From Amyelois transitella (lineage: Eukaryota > Arthropoda > Insecta > Lepidoptera > Pyralidae): DNA of 64,000 nucleotides. The translations under genes and the position numbers were made by a program. The stretch's first letter is position 1. Every line of letters starts with the position of its first letter. Positions 63,501-64,000 of the stretch are shown here, piece by piece. The notes under the pieces are model-generated. The model was not told the DNA's origin. It saw only the letters and a list, made by a program, of their open reading frames with translations, and made no database searches. The stretch spans positions 5,186,001 to 5,250,000 of the forward strand of contig NC_083522.1 in assembly GCF_032362555.1 (NCBI RefSeq), in the 5' to 3' direction.

Positions 63501-63987
63501 CCGTGGCGAATACGTGTAAAAACTTTCGTCCACATCCGCCTGGTTCAATTATTTGTGGTCATTTATTAGATTATAGACAATTCATCATTTTCTTGAAACC
63601 TAATAGACCATAATAAACACTGATAATGAGCGCAGCGAACACAGATTCCTTCTTTTATAAAGATGGTAATCCAAAATATATTCCAACTGTAACTGTTTCG
63701 GATCCGGCTCGAAGGACCATCAGCCAAGCGAAAACAATATTTGTATTTTTTTAACGCAATATTCCCGGGAAATTGATCTGTATTTTTTATGTATTTAATT
63801 TAGTTTATTTGCTGCAGGTGTCTGTTGTCTGTGTCCCAAAATGTTTGAATCTGAATTACATATATATTATGTGCTAATTTGAACTTTTATTTGCAGATTA
63901 TTGTTCATCTTAAACAGAAAAGACGTGATCGACAGCAAACGGACACCACCACAGGATGCCAAGAAGGATGAGACGACACGTTTTTAA
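47570..63987 (+). CDS. Transporter D: SLC46 / PCFT-like MFS transporter, 515 aa, five exons
   Basis: The only plus-strand member. Features: cytosolic N-terminus with C18 and C20; TVEP at 54-57; C82 and C93 with sequon N103-Y-T in outer loop 1; GAWSDRTGNRK at 138-148; ERTFRLG before TM6; R421 in TM10 (LRSIATK). It ends DETTRF-stop, like the SRF end of A. Exons 2-4 match A, B and C in length (102, 222, 157 nt) and phase; the last exon is 91 nt instead of 100. Exon 2 starts at an acceptor reading GGGATTAAG with a weak polypyrimidine tract; this is the only nearby AG that keeps the frame and the conserved loop. Introns are 6.2, 2.9, 1.8 and 4.0 kb and repeat-rich. Codons are richer in G and C at third positions than in B. 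It is closest to A. Confidence 0.93.
50289..50440 (-). mobile_element. Helitron-like 3' end
   Basis: Minus-strand CTAG|T terminus at 50289-50292, followed inward by GCGTTGCCCGTGGTTCCACC and GGGAACCCCTAGACCATATA. Confidence 0.5.
52092..52209 (+). mobile_element. SINE-like repeat (main family), 3' half
   Basis: TTAAGCCATACCGCTGAACG, CAGTCTTTTCAAAACTGTTG and GACGTGATTAAATGTACTTA. Confidence 0.7.
52489..52642 (-). mobile_element. SINE-like repeat (main family), diverged
   Basis: ATAATCACGTCTTTACTCCT, TCTTGAAAAGACTGAACAGC and AAGAAGAATCTAAAACTTGT. The centre is deleted and the head is lost. Confidence 0.65.
54220..54475 (-). mobile_element. Possible DNA transposon / MITE with GC-rich interior
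   Basis: On the minus strand one end reads TATACAGGGTGTCTGGTAAA (about 54451-54470). A GC-rich block (CCAGCGCGATGGCTGTCGGT at 54258 and neighbours) lies inside intron 1 of D. It is similar at the end to 13281. The second terminus and target duplication were not found. Confidence 0.3.
54755..54856 (+). CDS. Transporter D exon 2
   Basis: 102 nt; EAQMTYWFTRYKFKFTEVDYS loop and start of TM8. Donor g|GTAAGT. The acceptor is weak; a CAG 11 bp further in would shift the frame. Confidence 0.88.
55745..55870 (-). repeat. Dispersed repeat family 2, partial
   Basis: On the minus strand: AAATCCAGGTGCGTGGTCAA, CCTGGCTCCTGTTCAGAGAT, GGATGTAACCGAGACTATCG and AGGAAGAAGAA, in the family order. Confidence 0.6.
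57408..57470 (+). mobile_element. SINE-like repeat (main family), head fragment
   Basis: GGTTCCTGGTGCTTAAGACC, GGTCTACATCTCTTTTCC and ATATCGTTAAAGGCG. Diverged. Confidence 0.45.
57708..57929 (+). CDS. Transporter D exon 3
   Basis: 222 nt; TM8-TM10, ending NDDEIG. Acceptor TATCCAG, donor g|GTAAGT. Confidence 0.93.
59727..59883 (+). CDS. Transporter D exon 4
   Basis: 157 nt; TM11-TM12 (TFAGAFYLISAALAVPAI). Acceptor TGTTTCAG, donor gt|GTAAGT. Confidence 0.93.
60352..60725 (+). mobile_element. Helitron-like element with internal duplication
   Basis: It starts TCCCAACTAATATAATAAAT and ends GACGGTAAAAGCTAG|T. Inside, the segment TTCGTCGCTTTTT...GGCGTTAAAT at 60572-60600 is repeated in modified form at about 60630-60660, between the ACCTGTATTTTTGTAGG block and the terminal GC-rich block. 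No coding capacity. Confidence 0.7.
61318..61402 (-). mobile_element. SINE-like repeat (main family), tail fragment
   Basis: ATATAATCACGTCTATATGC, GGTAGACAGAGCCAACAGTC, TTGAAAATACTG and GCCACGTTCAGTTGTAT. It ends 40 bp before the RTE-like copy. Confidence 0.75.
61444..61670 (+). mobile_element. Severely 5'-truncated RTE-like LINE copy with perfect 13-bp target duplication
   Basis: 227 bp matching the last part of the element at 28708-28933 at roughly 95 percent by eye, including an open frame from VGVGRPRRTYL to SAYPSGKEA-stop and the ATGT tail. It is flanked by GTACCTACTAAAA at 61431-61443 and 61671-61683. It lies in intron 4 of transporter D in the sense orientation. The open frame is a remnant and not a gene. 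Confidence 0.9.
62400..62570 (-). mobile_element. SINE-like repeat (main family), diverged
   Basis: TTCATGTCTTTATCCTTAAC, GGGATAGTCAGAGC, GCTACGTTTCGCTGGATGAC and GTGACAGAACTAGCCCATCT. Confidence 0.65.
63178..63228 (+). mobile_element. SINE-like repeat (main family), last 50 bp
   Basis: CATACCCTGCAAGGGATATA, then GACGGGACCATATG and the ATGT tail. Confidence 0.55.
63897..63987 (+). CDS. Transporter D exon 5
   Basis: 91 nt; tail (FILNRKDVIDSKRTPPQD) ending TTRF-stop. Acceptor TTTGCAG. The window ends 13 bp later, so the 3' UTR is not seen. Confidence 0.9.
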
Positions 63988-64000
63988 TTACTGTTGTTAC

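Overview
The window looks like nuclear DNA of a moth or butterfly (Lepidoptera). It is AT-rich and intron-bearing, with GT-AG introns. Its repeats are typical of lepidopteran genomes: Lep1-like Helitrons ending in CTAG, a tRNA-derived SINE, a LINE ending in an AAAT tail, an RTE-like LINE ending in (ATGT)n, and more than twenty copies of a ~265 bp SINE-like repeat. A noctuoid moth is a guess; the species cannot be fixed from this sequence alone.

The genic content is a cluster of four paralogous major-facilitator transporters of the SLC46 / proton-coupled-folate-transporter-like family, here called A, B, C and D. A (10654-22523), B (30503-33838) and C (34700-38420) lie on the minus strand. D (47570-63987) lies on the plus strand and its stop codon is 13 bp from the window end. 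All four have five coding exons with intron phases 1-1-1-2, and the three internal exons are 102, 222 and 157 nt in every gene. The predicted proteins are 520, 509, 515 and 515 aa. Shared features are TVEP at the start of TM1, two cysteines and an N-glycosylation sequon in the first outer loop, SDRTGNRK between TM2 and TM3 (altered in A), a RTFR-like loop before TM6, and an arginine in TM10. By sequence and C-terminal motif the genes pair as A with D and B with C. Substrates are not predictable from sequence.

Layout: 1-10.6 kb holds only repeats and unexplained AT-rich DNA. Gene A (10.6-22.5 kb) has introns heavily filled with SINEs, Helitrons and LINE debris. The 22.5-30.5 kb spacer contains a Helitron that carries a nested 5'-truncated RTE-like LINE with an intact reverse-transcriptase frame and a perfect target-site duplication. 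Genes B and C (30.5-38.4 kb) are compact and only 861 bp apart. The 38.4-47.6 kb spacer separates the divergent C and D genes and contains several SINEs and a second LINE with an open RT frame. Gene D (47.6-64.0 kb) again has large repeat-filled introns.

The most informative repeat observations are four. The abundant SINE shares its 3' end with the RTE-like LINE present here, which suggests a mobilising partner. One SINE copy has an inverted head inside a 14-bp target-site duplication, the signature of twin priming. A different LINE is inserted into the tail of a SINE. Several long near-perfect hairpins are not explained by any recognised family. I found no CRISPR, no operon-type organisation, no canonical tRNA gene and no rRNA.
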